Assembly (NCBI GenBank): GCA_014058405.1
Contig: CP047423.1
Coordinates: forward strand, 1,674,001 to 1,738,000
Direction: 5' to 3'
Origin: Candidatus Nitrospira kreftii
GTDB taxonomy: Bacteria > Nitrospirota > Nitrospiria > Nitrospirales > Nitrospiraceae
Length of the DNA stretch: 64,000 nucleotides
The notes beneath the pieces are model-generated. The model searched no databases, had not been told where the DNA came from, and worked only from the letters and a program-made list of their open reading frames with translations. The translations under genes were made by a program, and so were the position numbers. Below, piece by piece: positions 61,872 through 64,000 of this stretch. Within the stretch, counting starts at the first letter, position 1. The number at the start of each line of letters is the position of its first letter.

Positions 61872-63053
61872 CTATGCTGCTACTGTAATTCCATCTTTAT
61901 GCTCGACTACTGCCTGATGTGGCAGACGCGCACTTCGTGCACCTAAGTATTTTGAATCGGTCACGCCTACTGAGCGCGAGTCAAGGTCCGTCCATGGGAG
62001 ATTCTCTTTTGTGTGTTCAACAGAAGCGATTGCAAGCTGAGCAGCAAGACCGTCATAAAACGAGGCGTCTATATCGGAGTCAAGTTTCCCGCGAAGACAA
62101 GCCTCGACGAAACTGTGCATCATCAGAGTCAAGGCACTGGGAGCCCCATTTCGAGCCTCTCCCGGCAGAGGCAATTCTTGCCAACCTGACTTTGATGGAT
62201 GAGCCACCCGCAGGACGTCAACGCTACCTCGACTTAACGAGGCTCGTAATGTCCCGCCATCCCCAACCACTTCGACATGTGCCTTTTCGCCGAACCACGG
62301 CATGACACGGCTGGCAAACCATTGGCCCCGTATACCACTCTCGTGTGTAAACCAGGCAGTCGCAAGATCGTCTGTTTCTGAATGCGTAGATTCGCCTCGA
62401 CCATTCAGCGGCCGAGGAACATGCTGACAAAATCCCATGGCTGATTGAATCGGACCAAACAAGAACCGCGCTAAATCAAACAAGTGTGGTCCCATATCGT
62501 AAAGGACCCCGCCTCCTGCTACTACGCGATTACCTCGAAACCCGAGAGAGGAAGTGGGCTGCAGACCATCCCATGAGTTATGATGTGCACGAACGTGATA
62601 TGGGACACCAATATCCCCACGATGGACGCGTCGCCGTAGCTCTTGCAATCCATAGAGATAGCGGTACGTGAATGCCATTTGGTGGATCTTTCCGCTTAGC
62701 TCTGCAGCACGAACCATTTTTTGTGCTTGCGGCAAATCCGTTGAGATTGGCTTCTCACAAAAGACGTGTTTTCCTGCGGCGAAAGCGGCTGTGGCTTGTG
62801 CCGCATGTTCACTATTTGGTGAGACGATGGTTATTGCATCAATATCCTGACGGGCACAGAGTGCGCGATAGTCGGTGTATACATTGGAGATCTTGAATCG
62901 AGCCGCGAGGGACCCCAGTCGTTCCGGTCGACGTCCACAAATTGCCACAACCTCGGCCTGAGGATGAGATTGAAGTCCCGGCAGATGACACTGCTCAGCA
63001 AACGCACCGGTTCCGATTATGCCGATGCGGAGTATTTGTCCCTTTCGCGCCAT
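61872..63053 (-). CDS. Gfo/Idh/MocA-family oxidoreductase
   Basis: This 393-residue NAD(P)-dependent enzyme has an N-terminal Rossmann fold (RIGIIGTGAFAEQCHLPGL), the conserved EKP motif (KHVFCEKPISTDL) with the catalytic-site Lys, and a C-terminal beta-sheet domain with GGVLYDMGPHLFDLARFL, which contains the likely active-site His. Members oxidise or reduce sugars, often in surface polysaccharide synthesis. The ATG at 63053 follows GGAGG at 7 bases. It lies next to an AT-rich, gene-poor region. Confidence 0.9.
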   Translation of the reverse strand: MARKGQILRIGIIGTGAFAEQCHLPGLQSHPQAEVVAICGRRPERLGSLAARFKISNVYTDYRALCARQDIDAITIVSPNSEHAAQATAAFAAGKHVFCEKPISTDLPQAQKMVRAAELSGKIHQMAFTYRYLYGLQELRRRVHRGDIGVPYHVRAHHNSWDGLQPTSSLGFRGNRVVAGGGVLYDMGPHLFDLARFLFGPIQSAMGFCQHVPRPLNGRGESTHSETDDLATAWFTHESGIRGQWFASRVMPWFGEKAHVEVVGDGGTLRASLSRGSVDVLRVAHPSKSGWQELPLPGEARNGAPSALTLMMHSFVEACLRGKLDSDIDASFYDGLAAQLAIASVEHTKENLPWTDLDSRSVGVTDSKYLGARSARLPHQAVVEHKDGITVAA

Positions 63054-64000
63054 TATGATACCTCCAGTGTTTCGGACATGCATCAGCACTATTGAGACAC
63101 ACGATATGACGGCAACTCGATGTGCTTACCGTGTAGTTTTCATCCTCATAAAGAAGAGATAAAAAGCAAAAAATTGTTTACCAAAGATAGTGCATACTCT
63201 GCGCCATTCATAAACATGTCTATGGTATTACTGTTCACAATTCATCTAAGTAATTAAAGTTATGAGTTTATTAGGTGCATAAGCTGGTCTGAAATAGTAA
63301 CTGAATTGGTTGTTAGAACTGTAATTCTGTACTCCAATCCATACGCTTGTCCCCACAAAAACTAGGCGGAGTCAAAAATCTGACACTGTCGTGGGGAAAC
63401 GGCACAGGTAGTGTGTCTGTTTGAACTCAGGCTGGAAGACACTTACGCGATCTTCTACCTGAGACTGTCTTGTTCATGCTGGTTCTATAAAAACATCACG
63501 AACTGGGTGGAACTGCTACTGGAGAATACCCTAGATTCGACTGCCCAAGGATACCTGGATAACACACAGGTTTCTCTCCACCAGTCGACCTATGTGGTCC
63601 GGTTACGTCTTTGACGGAGCAACTGTTACAAAACTAAGATTTTCTCACACTGATGCTCGATCAACCGGCAAACTCGAATAATTGGACCGGATTCCTGATC
63701 GCCCATACTGGAACGATCACTGTGGGACTAATCGAACCGTCATGGTGCACGATACCGGTATACTTAGATCCACCATTGATGGATACCTCAGATCGGGTTG
63801 GAAAAATCAGACGAACCACTACCAATCAGCACAGGGGATCAAAGCAAGACCGATTCTGAAGACTTCGCCAACACCTGATGTGGTTTGGTGGCTCGTTGCG
63901 GGGGCATGCGGACCGGGGGGGAATCGATTATGGTCTAAGCTGAGCTTCTAGGCCAATCAGCCACTCCGTGGTAGCCTGCATGGCTGAGGGGTGTTAAGTC
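63054..64000. other. AT-richer, gene-poor terminal region
   Basis: No gene is supported in this 947-base stretch. 63100-63350 is notably AT-rich and could hold promoters. A plus-strand frame at 63411-63614 (with WVELLLENTLDSTAQGYLDN) and one at 63682-63951 lack ribosome binding sites and family signatures; they might be remnants of a decayed gene. The region may be the edge of an acquired segment. Confidence 0.4.

Noticed and set aside
63411-63951. Two short plus-strand frames near the right end
   Set aside because: They have no ribosome binding sites and no family motif; they may be remnants but cannot be supported as genes.
1-64000. CRISPR arrays, rRNA genes, phage modules or toxin-antitoxin pairs
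   Set aside because: I looked for regularly spaced repeats, rRNA-like blocks and phage or toxin-antitoxin signatures and found none that could be supported.

Overview
The window looks like chromosomal DNA of a Gram-negative, diderm bacterium of moderate GC content. It carries lptF/lptG, lpxD, a TonB-dependent receptor and lipoprotein signals. The gene repertoire (cobinamide-salvage cluster with a cysteine-rich CWC protein, a Pil-Chp-like cluster ending in an ExeA-type ATPase and an HD-GYP protein, an acyl carrier protein/FabF/LpxD group) suggests the phylum Nitrospirota, perhaps Nitrospira. This is an inference from gene content and style, because no rRNA gene is present.

Layout. 1-5.0 kb: the end of a PII-like gene, a small membrane protein, a lipoprotein gene, one complete ISL3-type insertion sequence with an 8-bp target duplication, a lytic transglycosylase and a YegJ-like protein. 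5.1-11.1 kb: a methyltransferase-glycosyltransferase fusion, a second methyltransferase, ndk, gcvH, comEA-like, tyrS, tRNA-Gly(CCC), a small exported protein and rpmB. 11.3-26.4 kb: a cobalamin import and salvage region. A first cobalamin riboswitch precedes btuFCD and a nitrilase-family gene. A second precedes btuB, a deleted cobB relic, a CWC protein, bluB, an adenosyltransferase, cobU, cobT, cobS, cbiB, cobD, cbiZ and cobQ. Nearly every junction overlaps or abuts, so this part is probably co-transcribed. 26.6-38.9 kb: a frameshifted Tll0287-like haem sensor gene, then a chemosensory (Pil-Chp-like) operon: CheY-like, CheW, MCP, a large CheA hybrid with three Hpt domains, two more CheW-like proteins, a receiver/coiled-coil protein, a degenerate Hpt-like protein, an AAA ATPase and an HD-GYP phosphodiesterase. 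39.1-45 kb: a membrane protein, then on the minus strand lptF, lptG, fabF, an acyl carrier protein with a long basic tail, and lpxD. 45.1-54.4 kb: cold-shock protein, TPR protein, divergent 2-hydroxyacid dehydrogenase and FAD/Fe-S oxidase, MoaD/ThiS-like protein, dicarboxylate symporter and alpha/beta hydrolase. 54.4-64 kb: small or poorly known genes, an aldose epimerase, two rhodaneses, a Gfo/Idh/MocA oxidoreductase and a gene-poor AT-richer end.

How the genes work together. The B12 region would import corrinoids (BtuB, BtuFCD), adenosylate them, trim the side chain (CbiZ), rebuild the aminopropanol arm (CobD, CbiB), activate the product (CobU) and attach a lower ligand made and activated by BluB, CobT and CobS. 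The loss of cobB next to an intact cobQ points to salvage rather than complete local de novo synthesis. The chemosensory cluster combines kinase signalling with a c-di-GMP phosphodiesterase and lacks cheR and cheB within the window.

The most unusual observations are these: both cobalamin riboswitches carry related nested inverted repeats at the same peripheral position and use different expression platforms; the cobB relic; a multiply frameshifted haem sensor gene; an open frame that becomes continuous if the insertion sequence is removed; and the triple-Hpt kinase with a histidine-less Hpt-like partner.
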